A DNA stretch of 64,000 nt from Aestuariibius violaceus (GCF_040779325.2 NZ_JBFONT020000002.1:310001-374000); one strand, 5' to 3'. Counted from the stretch's first letter, positions 51,547 through 60,374 are shown. Numbers and translations are program-made. Notes: generated by a model from the sequence alone, not told the origin.

Positions 51547-51648
51547 CTAAAGGCGATCAAGCTCATCGGTCAGACCGTAAAGACGGGCCCGGCCATCGGC
51601 GGTATAGCGATCGAGCGCCTCCCTGTAGAGCGCATCTTTCGACCCAAA
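51547..51648 (-). pseudogene. TetR regulator fragment (end of HTH)
   Basis: A 33-residue run (GSKDALYREALDRYTADGRA...) ends in a stop at 51547. It matches the post-HTH segment of TetR proteins (GSKEALYREAL...), but the preceding helix-turn-helix is absent and the ligand domain is cut. It overlaps the hydrolase fragment on the other strand. Clearly a remnant. Confidence 0.55.
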
Positions 51649-51865
51649 GGCTGCCGCCGCCTCGCAAGGCCCGATCGACAGTGCCTCGCTTGGCACGCCG
51701 GTGACGCAGCTCGCTTGGGAGAGCAAGCCGAACTTCGCCATCGTCTCGACCGAGGACCGCATGACACCGACTGCGATCCAGCGCGACCAGATCAGCAAGC
51801 TCAACGCGACCTCCGTCGAAGTCAGGAGAAGCCACGAAGTAAGCACCGCCCTCGACAGGGAGTAA
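51630..51865 (+). pseudogene. C-terminal fragment of an alpha/beta hydrolase
   Basis: An open frame reading SQGPIDSASLGTPVTQLAWE, KPNFAIVSTEDRM and SVEVRRSHEVSTALDRE ends in TAA at 51863-51865. The pattern (GPI...SLG...TQ.AW..KP...V.TEDRM..P) is the C-terminal half of a common alpha/beta hydrolase family. The N-terminal half with the nucleophile is absent. It originally preceded the ridA-like gene 5 bp downstream. Confidence 0.6.
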
Positions 51866-51870
51866 CCACG

Positions 51871-52310
51871 ATGAAACGACTTCGCACCCTTGCCACAGCG
51901 GCTTTCTTGATCGCCGCGAGCGCAGCCCAGGCCGAAGACGCCCGCACTGGCGTCTATCCGGCCGGCAACGTTCCGATTGCGCCGTACTCACCGGGCATCA
52001 AGACGGCCAGCGGCTTCTTCTTCGTGTCGGGACAGATCGCCTATGTCGGCGGCGAAATCCCGGAACATGCCCGCGATGGAGAGAACGACCTTCAGGATCA
52101 AACCAGGATCGTCATGGACAACATCGCCCGCGTCATGGCGGAGGCAGGCTACGGCTTCAACAATACTGTGCGCGCGACGGTGTTCATCACGGATATGGGC
52201 AATTACGGTGCGTTCAACGAGGTCTATGGCACCTATTGGGACGAGGGTCAGATGCCACCGGCCCGCGCTGCGGTCGAGGTCGGCGCGCCGCCCGTCACCG
52301 CCTGCCAGCC
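51871..52310 (+). pseudogene. RidA-family exported protein lacking its C-terminal end
   Basis: Starts with a signal peptide (MKRLRTLATAAFLIAASAAQA). The RidA fold follows with FFFVSGQIAYVGG near residue 50, NTVRATVFITDMGNYGAFNEVYG near 98 and ARAAVEVGAP near 131. Conserved family sequence stops there: the last beta strand (normally about ten residues like a hydrophobic E.(E/D).(I/V)A) is missing, and the frame runs on antisense through the lysR gene to 52662. So the 3' end was replaced by the LysR gene and the product is probably non-functional. Confidence 0.6.
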
Positions 52311-52312
52311 CC

Positions 52313-53209
52313 CTACCCTTGCATTCGCGTCCGGACCGCCTCCAGCAGCCATCGTGCCGCGGGCCCAAGGGCGCGGTCGCGCCGGTGGGCGGCATAGATC
52401 GTCAGACCTTCGGGCGGTTCGGTATCGTCCTCGATCTCAAGCGCGACTAACCGGCCGTCCTTTAGCGCATCCGCGACAAGGTGGTCGGGCATCCGGCACC
52501 AGCCGAACCCGGCCAGAAGGAAGTCCAGGCGCCGGGTCAGATCGGCAAAGCGCCAAAGCCGGGCGCTGGCCAGACCGTAATTCGGCCCGGACGGCGCGAC
52601 TGGATCGGACAAGACCAGTTGCACGTGATCCTCCAGCTCGGCGGTGGCCACGGGGCGCCTGAGGGTGGCGAGCGGATGATCTGCCGCCGCGACGGGCCGC
52701 ATTGCTGTCCGCATCAGCGGATAGGCGATGACATCCTCCGGCACGCTCGGCAAAAGGGCGCAGAAGGCAAGCGCCGCCGACCCATCCCGCAAGCGTCGGA
52801 GCGATCCGCCCAGGCCCTCGGTCGAGAATGCGATCGGCAGATCCGGATAGAGATCGCTCAGATCGCGCAGGGCGCCCTGGAACGGCGCGCTTTGCACCAG
52901 CGGATCGATGGCCAAGGTAAGCTCCGCCTCCAGCCCTGCGCGCGTCCCCGCGGCCACCGCCTCGAACCGTGCGGCTCCTGCCAGAACCGACCGTGCCTGA
53001 TCGACAAGGACCCGGCCCGTCTCTGTCAGGATCGGGCGATAGCTTGTCCGATCGAAGAGTATCACGCCTTGCGTTTCTTCCAACGCGGCCACCGATTGAC
53101 TGATCGCCGATTGGACCCGGCCCAAAGCCCGTCCAGCGGCTGAAAAGCTGCCTTCATCCGCGATCGCAACGAGAATGCGCAGTTGGTCGAGGGTCAGCGT
53201 CCCGATCAT
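52313..53209 (-). CDS. LysR-family transcriptional regulator
   Basis: 298 residues. HTH TLDQLRILVAIADEGSFSAAGRALGRVQSAISQSVAALEETQG at residues 4-47, then a LysR effector domain. The ATG at 53209 is chosen because GGAG lies 6 bp upstream; the next two candidates upstream lack a correctly spaced site. Divergent from azoR. A perfect dyad at 53212-53236 overlaps its translation-start region, consistent with autoregulation and control of azoR. The 3' end borders the truncated RidA gene. Confidence 0.92.
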   Translation of the reverse strand: MIGTLTLDQLRILVAIADEGSFSAAGRALGRVQSAISQSVAALEETQGVILFDRTSYRPILTETGRVLVDQARSVLAGAARFEAVAAGTRAGLEAELTLAIDPLVQSAPFQGALRDLSDLYPDLPIAFSTEGLGGSLRRLRDGSAALAFCALLPSVPEDVIAYPLMRTAMRPVAAADHPLATLRRPVATAELEDHVQLVLSDPVAPSGPNYGLASARLWRFADLTRRLDFLLAGFGWCRMPDHLVADALKDGRLVALEIEDDTEPPEGLTIYAAHRRDRALGPAARWLLEAVRTRMQG

Positions 53210-53211
53210 CT

Positions 53212-53236
53212 TCATCTCCAAATAAGATGGAGATGA
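53212..53236. promoter_or_regulatory. Perfect dyad in the lysR-azoR divergent region
   Basis: TCATCTCCA (53212-53220) and TGGAGATGA (53228-53236) form a 9-bp inverted repeat with a 7-bp centre (AATAAGA). A further TTTCATCTC half-site follows from about 53242. LysR proteins bind dyads upstream of target genes, and this one is next to the lysR start and about 100 bp before azoR. Confidence 0.6.
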
Positions 53237-53338
53237 TCATAGTTTCATCTCTTTTTCCAGAGGCGCGATAGCGCTTCAATGCTCGCGACAAACATCCGCG
53301 GCCTTCCCCTGGTCGCGCGTCTTTGAAGGAAAAATGAT

Positions 53339-53953
53339 ATGCCCAATCTCCTCGTCATCGAAACCAGCCCCCGGGGCGACGCTTCGGTCTCGCGCACCAT
53401 CACCCGCCGCTTCGTCGACGATTGGCGTGCTGCCCATCCCGGGGGTGCGGTCGTGAACCGCGATCTGACGGAGACGGACCTTACCTTCGTTACGGCACCG
53501 TGGCTCCAGGCCTACTTCACGCCGCCCGATCAGCACACGCCCGAGATGAAGCAGGCTCTCGCGCTATCGGATGAATTGGTCGCCGAACTCATGAACGCCG
53601 ACGAGATCGCGATCGGCACGCCGGTCTACAATTACAACGTCCCTGCCCTCCTGAAGGCGTGGATCGACCATATCGTCCGCAAAGGGCTGACCCTGGGCAT
53701 GGATGGATCGGGTCTTCTGACCGGCAAGAAGGCCACCGTTCTGATGGCCTCGGGCGGAGTTTATACCGAGGGCTCGCCCATCGCAGCGCGCGACATCGCA
53801 ACGCAATATCTGCGGCTGATCCTCAACGTCATCGGGATCGAGGATGTGACCGTGGTCGCCGGCGGCGGCGCCAAGGCGGTCGATCTGGGCGAAACCACGA
53901 TGGAGGCGTTCGTAGGCGCGCTTAAAGGACAAATCCGAACTGCCGCGGCGTAG
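53339..53953 (+). CDS. azoR: FMN-dependent NADH:quinone oxidoreductase/azoreductase
   Basis: 204 residues, flavodoxin-like. SPRGDASVSRTITRRF near residue 10 binds FMN phosphate, and GTPVYNYNVPALLKAWIDHI near 92 with ASGGVYTEGSPIAA near 137 completes the fold. It reduces quinones or azo bonds with NADH. ATG at 53339 with GAAGGA upstream. In its context, divergent from lysR and before ring-cleavage genes, it may detoxify quinones formed during aromatic oxidation. Confidence 0.92.
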   Translation: MPNLLVIETSPRGDASVSRTITRRFVDDWRAAHPGGAVVNRDLTETDLTFVTAPWLQAYFTPPDQHTPEMKQALALSDELVAELMNADEIAIGTPVYNYNVPALLKAWIDHIVRKGLTLGMDGSGLLTGKKATVLMASGGVYTEGSPIAARDIATQYLRLILNVIGIEDVTVVAGGGAKAVDLGETTMEAFVGALKGQIRTAAA

Positions 53954-54001
53954 CGGCGGTCGACGACCCGATCGAGGGCCAAGACGCAGGGAGGGCGTCG
54001 G

Positions 54002-54442
54002 ATGTTGCTGACAGCCAAGATACTGCTGACCGTCGCCACGCTGGGCTACAGCGCGATCCCGACATTCTTCGATTGGAACGCGTCTCACGCGACCAATCCG
54101 TCGTGGACCGGTCATGCCCGCTATCACGTGGTCTGGCAGGTCTCGAGTTACGACTTCACGGCGCTCTTGTCGCTGATCCTGATCTGGACCGCCGGACCCG
54201 ATGCTGCCGCGCTCTGGGTGCCGGCCCTTCTGGCGCTTGCGATCTATGGCGGCTTCTGGATCGCCTGGGCCACCCGCCCGATCTATGGCGGCGTCCTCCA
54301 GGACAAGGTGAACGGTGTCCCGGACATCCATTACAGAATCTTCGGGCGGGCCTTTGCCGTCGACGCCAACGTGTCGCTCTTTCTGCCCCTGACGCTCAGC
54401 ACGGTCGCCGCGACCATGCTCGTCTGGGGTCTGACGACCTAA
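54002..54442 (+). CDS. Uncharacterised four-helix membrane protein
   Basis: 146 residues with hydrophobic segments at about 3-20, 48-63, 68-88 and 120-142. Charged loop motifs include GHARYHVVWQ. Similar in style to DUF6640-type proteins, but I cannot verify the family. It lies 48 bp after azoR and 56 bp before the ring-cleavage-type gene, so it is probably cotranscribed with both. Confidence 0.65.
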   Translation: MLLTAKILLTVATLGYSAIPTFFDWNASHATNPSWTGHARYHVVWQVSSYDFTALLSLILIWTAGPDAAALWVPALLALAIYGGFWIAWATRPIYGGVLQDKVNGVPDIHYRIFGRAFAVDANVSLFLPLTLSTVAATMLVWGLTT

Positions 54443-54498
54443 CCGTCCGGGCCGAGACGCAGCCGCGGACACACGGAATATCTTGTGGGAGGAAACAG

Positions 54499-55503
54499 AT
54501 GTCCGATGCGGAACCGATCTTTGATGTCGCCCATCTGAGCCACGCCGAACTGCTGACGCCAAGGTTCGATCAGTCGGTGCGGTTCTTCAAGGATCTGATG
54601 GGCCTTTACGAGACCGGTCGCGACGACACGTCGGTCTATCTGCGCGGCTACGAGGAAAGCCATCATCACTCCCTCCGGCTGACCCGGGCGGATGAGCCTG
54701 GCCTGGGCCATATCGGGCTGCGCACGACGTCGCGCGCCGCGCTCGACCGCCGCGTGGCCGAGATCGAGGCGATGGGCGCCGGGATCGGCTGGGTGGACGA
54801 CGCGACCGGCTATGGTCCGGCCTACGAATATCGCAGCCCCGACGGCCACCGGATGCGCATCTTCTGGGAGATCGAGCGGCCGGAGGTGGCAAAGGATCAG
54901 CGCTCGCGGCTTCTGAACCGGCCGATGAAGCGGCCGGGGATCGGCGTGCCAGTGCGCCGTCTCGACCATCTGAACATCATGTGCTCCGACGTCGCCCCCG
55001 TCCGCGACTTCCTGATCCGGTCCACCGGCGCGCGCCTTCGCGAGGCGGTCGTCGCGGATGCGGGGCCTGTGATCGGCGCCTGGCTGTCGCACAATAACAT
55101 CAACCACGACCTTGCCTTGACGATGGATATGACAGGCGCAAGCGGCCGTCTGCACCACGTGGCGTTCTACTACGGCGTCCCGCAGCATCTGAACGACATG
55201 GCCGATCTGCTGCGCGAAAACGAGATCGCGATCGAGGCTGGGCCCGGACGGCACGGGATCACGCAGGGGTCGTTCCTCTACTGCTTCGAGCCCGGCGGGA
55301 ACCGGATCGAGCTCTTCGGCGACGAAGGCTACCTGATCTTCGAACCCGACTGGCAGCCCGTGATCTGGCCCGAACGCGATCTGGCGCTGGGGCTGAGCTA
55401 CTACGGCGCCGAACTGCCGCTGACAGGCGCGGCGATCGGCACACCGCCCAGGCCGATTCCGGACCCGGCCGAGATCATGGCGCGGATCCAGGGCAAGGCC
55501 TGA
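54499..55503 (+). CDS. VOC-family extradiol ring-cleavage dioxygenase (catechol 2,3-dioxygenase type)
   Basis: 334 residues, two VOC modules. The metal triad of type I extradiol dioxygenases is present: His157 in RRLDHLNIMCSD, His220 in GRLHHVAFYYG and Glu271 in NRIELFG. These coordinate Fe(II) (or Mn) for oxygenation of a catechol ring. Start at 54499 with GGAGGAAAC upstream. The specific catechol is unknown. Part of the azoR-to-cupin cluster. Confidence 0.88.
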   Translation: MSDAEPIFDVAHLSHAELLTPRFDQSVRFFKDLMGLYETGRDDTSVYLRGYEESHHHSLRLTRADEPGLGHIGLRTTSRAALDRRVAEIEAMGAGIGWVDDATGYGPAYEYRSPDGHRMRIFWEIERPEVAKDQRSRLLNRPMKRPGIGVPVRRLDHLNIMCSDVAPVRDFLIRSTGARLREAVVADAGPVIGAWLSHNNINHDLALTMDMTGASGRLHHVAFYYGVPQHLNDMADLLRENEIAIEAGPGRHGITQGSFLYCFEPGGNRIELFGDEGYLIFEPDWQPVIWPERDLALGLSYYGAELPLTGAAIGTPPRPIPDPAEIMARIQGKA

Positions 55504-55532
55504 CACGCCGCGCGCATCGGAAAGGACATCCA

Positions 55533-56450
55533 ATGGACAAGCAAGCCAGAGACACCACGTTCTCGGACCGCGCGACCCGCCTGCTGCGCGGCGCGGTCGA
55601 TCTGCATATTCACTCGGGCCCCTCGCTTCACCCGCGCAAGATCGACCATATCGAAGCCGTGCGCCAAGCGGATGCTGCCGGAATGAAGGCGATCCTGCTG
55701 AAGGATCACTACTACCCGACGATGCCCATCGCGACGATGCTGAACGAGAACCTGGGCCTCGCCACCCGGGTCATCGGCGCGATTGTCCTGAACAACCCTC
55801 TGGGCGGTCTGAACCCCGTGGCGGTGGACTACGCCCTCAAGCAGGGCGCACGCGTCGTCTGGATGCCCACCGCCCATGCGCAAAACCATATCGACAAAAC
55901 CGCCAAGGCCTTGAAGGGAAAGTTTCCGGCTCACACGACGAAGGTCATCGAAGGCGACGGCATGCGCCTGACCGACGCTGCCGGCGCGGTGCTGGACCCG
56001 GTCAAACGGATCCTTGATCTGGTTGCAGAGGCTGATGCCTGCGTTTCGGCCGGGCACCACCATGTCAAGGAGGCGATCCCGTTCTACCAAGAGGCAAAGG
56101 CTCACGGTGTCGCCCGCATGTTTCTCAACCATCCCACCTACGTGAATGCCTGCTCGCTGGAAGACATCGCCCAACTCACCCGCTTAGGGGTCAAGATGGA
56201 GCACGATATCTGCATGTTCGTGCCCTCGACCTTCCAGCTTTTCGATGGAGATGATCTGCGCGCGGCCATCGATGCAGGCGGGGTGGAAAACACTTTCGTC
56301 GGCTCCGATCTGGGTCAGGTCGGCAATCCCAGCCCGGTCGAAGGCATGGCGCAAATGATCGATCTGCTGTCCGATATCGGGTATTCCGACGCCGACATCA
56401 TTCGCATGACCTCGACGAATGCCGCCTCCTTCGTTGGCAATCTCGCCTGA
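55533..56450 (+). CDS. DUF6282-type amidohydrolase-like protein
   Basis: 305 residues. VDLHIHSGPSLHPRKID near residue 22 has the HxH metal motif of amidohydrolase/PHP enzymes, with further candidates SAGHHHVKEA and HPTYVNACSLED and an Asp in VGSDLGQVGNP. It resembles the DUF6282 family, for which I know no established reaction. It follows the extradiol dioxygenase by 29 bp, so a hydrolase or decarboxylase acting on the ring-cleavage product is a reasonable idea. Confidence 0.78.
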   Translation: MDKQARDTTFSDRATRLLRGAVDLHIHSGPSLHPRKIDHIEAVRQADAAGMKAILLKDHYYPTMPIATMLNENLGLATRVIGAIVLNNPLGGLNPVAVDYALKQGARVVWMPTAHAQNHIDKTAKALKGKFPAHTTKVIEGDGMRLTDAAGAVLDPVKRILDLVAEADACVSAGHHHVKEAIPFYQEAKAHGVARMFLNHPTYVNACSLEDIAQLTRLGVKMEHDICMFVPSTFQLFDGDDLRAAIDAGGVENTFVGSDLGQVGNPSPVEGMAQMIDLLSDIGYSDADIIRMTSTNAASFVGNLA

Positions 56451-56523
56451 CATGGCGGGGCTGCGTTCGTTTCTGCGCGCCGTCGCCCGAAGCCTTCTGG
56501 CACCCTTCGAAGGGGATAGAGGT

Positions 56524-56880
56524 ATGATCCATAGCATCAATTGGGACAGCATGGCGTGGAAGACAATCCGTCCAGGTGTTGAGCAGAAGGCCATCTCCGG
56601 GCAGGGCGGAACCGTGGCAATGCACCGCCTCCAGCCGGAACACGAGCCGAAGCCCCACAGCCACGTCCACGAACAGATCGCCTATATCGTTTCGGGATCG
56701 GTCGACTTCCACATCGGTGGCGAGGTCATCCGCCTCGATCCCGGTGGGGTGGTCGTCATCCCGCCGAACGTCATGCACCACGCGGTCGTCATCGGACCCG
56801 AAGAGGTCATCAATATCGACTTCTTCACACCGAACCGCCCGGAATATGCGGAAGCGAATGTCTGGGGTCGACCTATGTGA
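56524..56880 (+). CDS. Cupin domain protein
   Basis: 118 residues, a single cupin. HSHVHEQIAYIVSGSVDFHIGGE (motif 1, with H45/H47/H49 and E50) and VVVIPPNVMHHAVVI (motif 2, H85/H86). ATG at 56524 with GAGG close upstream. Such small cupins are metal-dependent isomerases or dioxygenases, often in aromatic or keto-acid pathways. Placed 73 bp after the DUF6282 gene, so it is probably the last gene of the catabolic run. Confidence 0.83.
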   Translation: MIHSINWDSMAWKTIRPGVEQKAISGQGGTVAMHRLQPEHEPKPHSHVHEQIAYIVSGSVDFHIGGEVIRLDPGGVVVIPPNVMHHAVVIGPEEVINIDFFTPNRPEYAEANVWGRPM

Positions 56881-57119
56881 GGGGTCCCGGCAATCTGCCG
56901 GTTTTGCTCGCTGTTCGCCTCGGCCATTCAAGAACCCAGCGCGACCTCGCCAAGCTCTTGATCTTTCTGGCAGACCCGTCTCGGTGTTTCCGAACCTGAG
57001 AGATACCCCCCGGCCCTCCCCAGCATCTTGTCGCGACAGGGCTTCGGGCCCTTACCTCCCGAACCGCATTGACCTATGGAGGCCCAAAGACCCCGACCGA
57101 TCGCAAAAGAGCCTCCCCG

Positions 57120-57590
57120 ATGAAGATCTCCTACCTCACGCCGCTTGCCGAGGCCGAGCTTCGGCAGCTTGGCATCCCCGAACCCTGGACCTATGGCCGC
57201 GCCGACCGGACCCGGTTCGGAGAGCTCGACGCGCTCGCTCATATCAACAACACCGCCTATCTGCGCTGGTTCGAAACCTTCCGGATCCACTACTTCCGGG
57301 ACTACGGGATTTCGAACTACACCCCCGAAGATCCCCGCATCGTCCTGCGCCGGGTCGAGGTCGACTACCTCGCCGAGATGTTGCTGGAGGAAGACTATGT
57401 CGTCGTCGGCCGCACGCGCGAACTGCGCACGACCTCCTTCACGATGGACTACGCGATCTTCTCAGGCGGCACCCTGCGCTGTACCTCGTCGGCCGTGCTG
57501 GTGCTGCTTGAGGCCGACGGTACCAAACGCCCGCTGTCGGACGCGATCCGCCAGACGCTGATCGCGCGCGACGGCGCGGGCCAGGCCTAG
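57120..57590 (+). CDS. Acyl-CoA thioesterase (4HBT family)
   Basis: 156 residues, hotdog fold. RTRFGELDALAHINNTAYLRWFETFRI near residue 30 is the 4-hydroxybenzoyl-CoA thioesterase motif with the catalytic Asp in the D.LAHINN region. It follows the cupin after 239 bp. It hydrolyses acyl or aroyl-CoA. The ATG at 57120 fits the domain; the preceding region holds no obvious ribosome site. Last 4 bp overlap the convergent hypothetical gene. Confidence 0.86.
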   Translation: MKISYLTPLAEAELRQLGIPEPWTYGRADRTRFGELDALAHINNTAYLRWFETFRIHYFRDYGISNYTPEDPRIVLRRVEVDYLAEMLLEEDYVVVGRTRELRTTSFTMDYAIFSGGTLRCTSSAVLVLLEADGTKRPLSDAIRQTLIARDGAGQA

Positions 57591-58330
57591 ATCCAGCCCG
57601 CCGCGCGTAAGACATCACCAGCCGTCCCGCCCGCGGAATGGGCCGCCGTGCTGCCGCCGATCAGCGGCAGATAGGCCCGCAGGAACCGCTGATAGACCTC
57701 GTTGCGGTAGCTGTCGGAGGCCTCGCGTGCGGACATCCCCCGCTGGCTGACGGCGCCCCACATGTAATTGTTGTAGCCGTCATTCGCCTCGGCCATCCAG
57801 CGCGCCCGCGCGGCCTCGGTGCTGCCGCCGGTCACGTGGTCCCAAAGCGTCTCGTCCGGAACATCTAGAAGCCGCCTGACCTGAGCGAGCTGCGTCGGCA
57901 TCTCGGCATAGCCGCTGATGCTGTCGCGGTTGATCAGGATGATATCGGTCTGTAGACGCGACGCGCGGCCATAGCGATGTACCCCCGCGCCCGCGCGCAG
58001 GAATTGCTGCCAGATATTTCCCGGAATCCAATGCGGATGGGCCGCGCTGTAGTCACGCGTGTCCGCCAGCCCCGCCATCTGCCGGGCCGCTTCGGGCCGG
58101 ATGAAGCTGTAAAGGTTTGGCCGCGCGGCGAAGGCGGTCCGCGCCAGCCCCCAATGGGTATCGCCGATATCGATCCCGCTCGGATCGACAGGACGCCGCG
58201 GATACAGTTCCTGCAGGCTAGGCGGCGGCTGCATTCCGGTGTTGAAGAAGTACCGGATCGCTTCGCTGCGCAGGGCCGCCTGGTTGAAGACGAACCAGGT
58301 GCCGTCTTTGGAAATCAGTCTCAATGTCAT
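57587..58330 (-). CDS. Hypothetical protein, 247 residues
   Basis: No family recognised. The sequence is protein-like with mixed helical content, IRPEAARQMAGLADTRDYSAAH, WIPGNIWQQFLRAGAGVHRYG and GGSTEAARARWMAEANDGYNNYMWG. No signal peptide or membrane segment. The ATG at 58330 is preferred; a GTG at 58342 would add four residues. Convergent with the thioesterase (4-bp overlap) and divergent from a 339-bp non-coding stretch. Confidence 0.65.
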   Translation of the reverse strand: MTLRLISKDGTWFVFNQAALRSEAIRYFFNTGMQPPPSLQELYPRRPVDPSGIDIGDTHWGLARTAFAARPNLYSFIRPEAARQMAGLADTRDYSAAHPHWIPGNIWQQFLRAGAGVHRYGRASRLQTDIILINRDSISGYAEMPTQLAQVRRLLDVPDETLWDHVTGGSTEAARARWMAEANDGYNNYMWGAVSQRGMSAREASDSYRNEVYQRFLRAYLPLIGGSTAAHSAGGTAGDVLRAAGWI

Positions 58331-58669
58331 CGCACTCGTCACCGTGAAATCAGTTGGTTGAAAGGGGTTTCGAACGCGCGCAGCCTAGACGTTGACCCTG
58401 CGTCAAGCAAGCCGGACGCGCCAACCCCGCAGATCTACAATCATGGGTGGCACTGGATTGTCTTTGCCATCGTTGCGTGCGGCAAGACCGGCCGCTGCGT
58501 TAACCGGGCTATTCAGGGCGGCTATGTCCGACACTATGCTGACGCGATGCCGACCCAATGCCTCTGGCCCGCAGAGGCCCTCCCGGCCAGCGTTAACAGG
58601 CGATTCGCAGCGCGGCGCGGGTTGCGCCCTCCCTGCCCGCCGGTCGCAGCCGTTACGATCGGTTCACAT
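58331..58669. other. Intergenic region between the hypothetical gene and pgi
   Basis: 339 bp with no credible gene. It holds the promoter of the minus-strand hypothetical gene, with the dyad TTGAC-CCTGC-GTCAA at 58392-58406. No hairpin plus T-run is evident after pgi. Confidence 0.55.
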
Positions 58670-60286
58670 CTAAGGCGATGTTGCTCGCTCCTGCAGGAAC
58701 CGCACTAGACCGGCTGTCGACCCGTCCTTGCCGTCCGGCGCCTCCTCCCCGCTGACGATGGGGCCAAGCGCCGTGGCCAGCTCCTTGCCCAGTTCGACGC
58801 CCCACTGGTCGTAGGAATTGATGCCCAGCACCGCGCCCTCGACGAACACCCTGTGTTCATAAAGGGCTATGATCATTCCCAGCATGAACGGCGTCAGTTT
58901 CGGATAGGCGATCGTCACCGAGGGGCGATTGCCCGGAAACACCCGATGCGCCGCCTGCCGCTCAAGCTCATCCCCCTCGAACTTGCCAGCGATCTTCTCC
59001 CGCGCCTCGTCCAGATCGCGCCCCTTCATCAGGGCTTCCGACTGGGCGAGACAATTGGCAATCAGCAGCTCATGCTGGTGCCGCAGCTCCGGCTCATGCC
59101 CCTCCGCGGCGATCAGGAACTCGCATGGCACAACCTGGGTCCCCTGATGGATCAACTGATAAAACGCGTGCTGCCCGTTCGTCCCCGGCTCCCCCCAGAC
59201 AACGGGCCCCGAAGGCACGTCCAGCGCGCCTCCGTCCATCGCGACGCGCTTCCCGTTGCTCTCCATCTCCAACTGCTGAAGGTAGGCGGGCAGCCGGGCC
59301 AGACGGTCGTCATAAGGCAGCACCGCGCGGGTGGGATAGCCGCAAACCTGATTGTGCCACAGGCCGACCATCGCCATCAGCGCCGGCAGGTTCTCGAACC
59401 AGTCAGCGGTCGCAAAATGGCGGTCCATCGCCTGCCCGCCGCGCAGGAAGGCCCGGAAGGCCGCAGGCCCGATCGCGATCATCAGGCTCAGCCCGATCGG
59501 CCCCCAGATCGAATAGCGCCCGCCGACCCAATCCTCGAACCCGAAGACCCGCTCGGCCGGGATGCCGAAATCCGACGTCTTCTCCTCCGACGAGGACAAA
59601 GCCGCGAATTGCGCCGCCGGGTCGTCCACCGCGTCGCTCATCCAAGCCCGCGCCGTGCGCGCATTGGTCATCGTCTCGATCGTCGTAAAGGTCTTGGAGG
59701 CGACGATCACCAGCGTTGTGCCCGCATCGCACTGCCGTAAAACACCAGCGATATCAGCCCCGTCGACGTTCGAGACGAAATGGCACCGCGGCCCGTCATG
59801 GTACGGCGCAAGCGCCCGCACCGCCATCGCAGGCCCCAGATCCGAGCCCCCGATACCGATATTGATCACATCCGTGATCGCCCCCCCTGCCCCGGCAAAC
59901 GTCCCGTCCCGTACTGCCTCGGCAAAGCCTTCCATCCGTCCCAGCGTCTCCAGCACGCCGGGCATCACATCGGTGCCACCCACTTCGACCGGACCGCCAT
60001 CGAGGTTGCGCAAGGCGGTGTGCAGCACCGCCCTGCCCTCGGTCTCGTTGATCGTCTCGCCCGACAGCATGGCATCGCGCCGGGCGGCCACACCGGCATC
60101 CTCCATCAGCCGCACCAGCAGCGCGCGGCCTTCGAAATCGATATTCGTCTTGGAGTAATCGAGCAGCAGATCGCCGTCGCCCGTCGACAGCGTTGCCCGA
60201 AACTCCTCGGCCCGCTGGCTGCCGAACAGCGTCTCGAACCGGCGATCCTTCACCTTGTCGTACTGGGTTCTCAGGGCATCCCACAT
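58670..60286 (-). CDS. pgi: Glucose-6-phosphate isomerase
   Basis: 538 residues, single-domain PGI. ITDVINIGIGGSDLGPAM near residue 140 and VASKTFTTIETMTNA near 205 are family signatures, and FYQLIHQGTQVVPCEFL near 375 carries the catalytic histidine region. It interconverts glucose-6-P and fructose-6-P. Last gene of the zwf-pgl-pgi group, 88 bp after pgl. Confidence 0.97.
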   Translation of the reverse strand: MWDALRTQYDKVKDRRFETLFGSQRAEEFRATLSTGDGDLLLDYSKTNIDFEGRALLVRLMEDAGVAARRDAMLSGETINETEGRAVLHTALRNLDGGPVEVGGTDVMPGVLETLGRMEGFAEAVRDGTFAGAGGAITDVINIGIGGSDLGPAMAVRALAPYHDGPRCHFVSNVDGADIAGVLRQCDAGTTLVIVASKTFTTIETMTNARTARAWMSDAVDDPAAQFAALSSSEEKTSDFGIPAERVFGFEDWVGGRYSIWGPIGLSLMIAIGPAAFRAFLRGGQAMDRHFATADWFENLPALMAMVGLWHNQVCGYPTRAVLPYDDRLARLPAYLQQLEMESNGKRVAMDGGALDVPSGPVVWGEPGTNGQHAFYQLIHQGTQVVPCEFLIAAEGHEPELRHQHELLIANCLAQSEALMKGRDLDEAREKIAGKFEGDELERQAAHRVFPGNRPSVTIAYPKLTPFMLGMIIALYEHRVFVEGAVLGINSYDQWGVELGKELATALGPIVSGEEAPDGKDGSTAGLVRFLQERATSP

Positions 60287-60374
60287 CGCGCCGCCTCGCT
60301 TCTCTGCCTGTATCCGGGTCCGCTCGTTCTCTCTGCAGACAAGACCCGGAGAGTCGCCGCAGGTTCCCTCGCCC

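Noticed and set aside
51871..52662. Reading the RidA-like frame as a full 263-residue protein
   Set aside because: After residue ~140 the sequence is antisense of lysR with no RidA conservation.
57861..57875. A TCTAGA site near 57867 as a further triple-palindrome copy
   Set aside because: No palindrome beyond the six-base core, and it lies within a coding frame.
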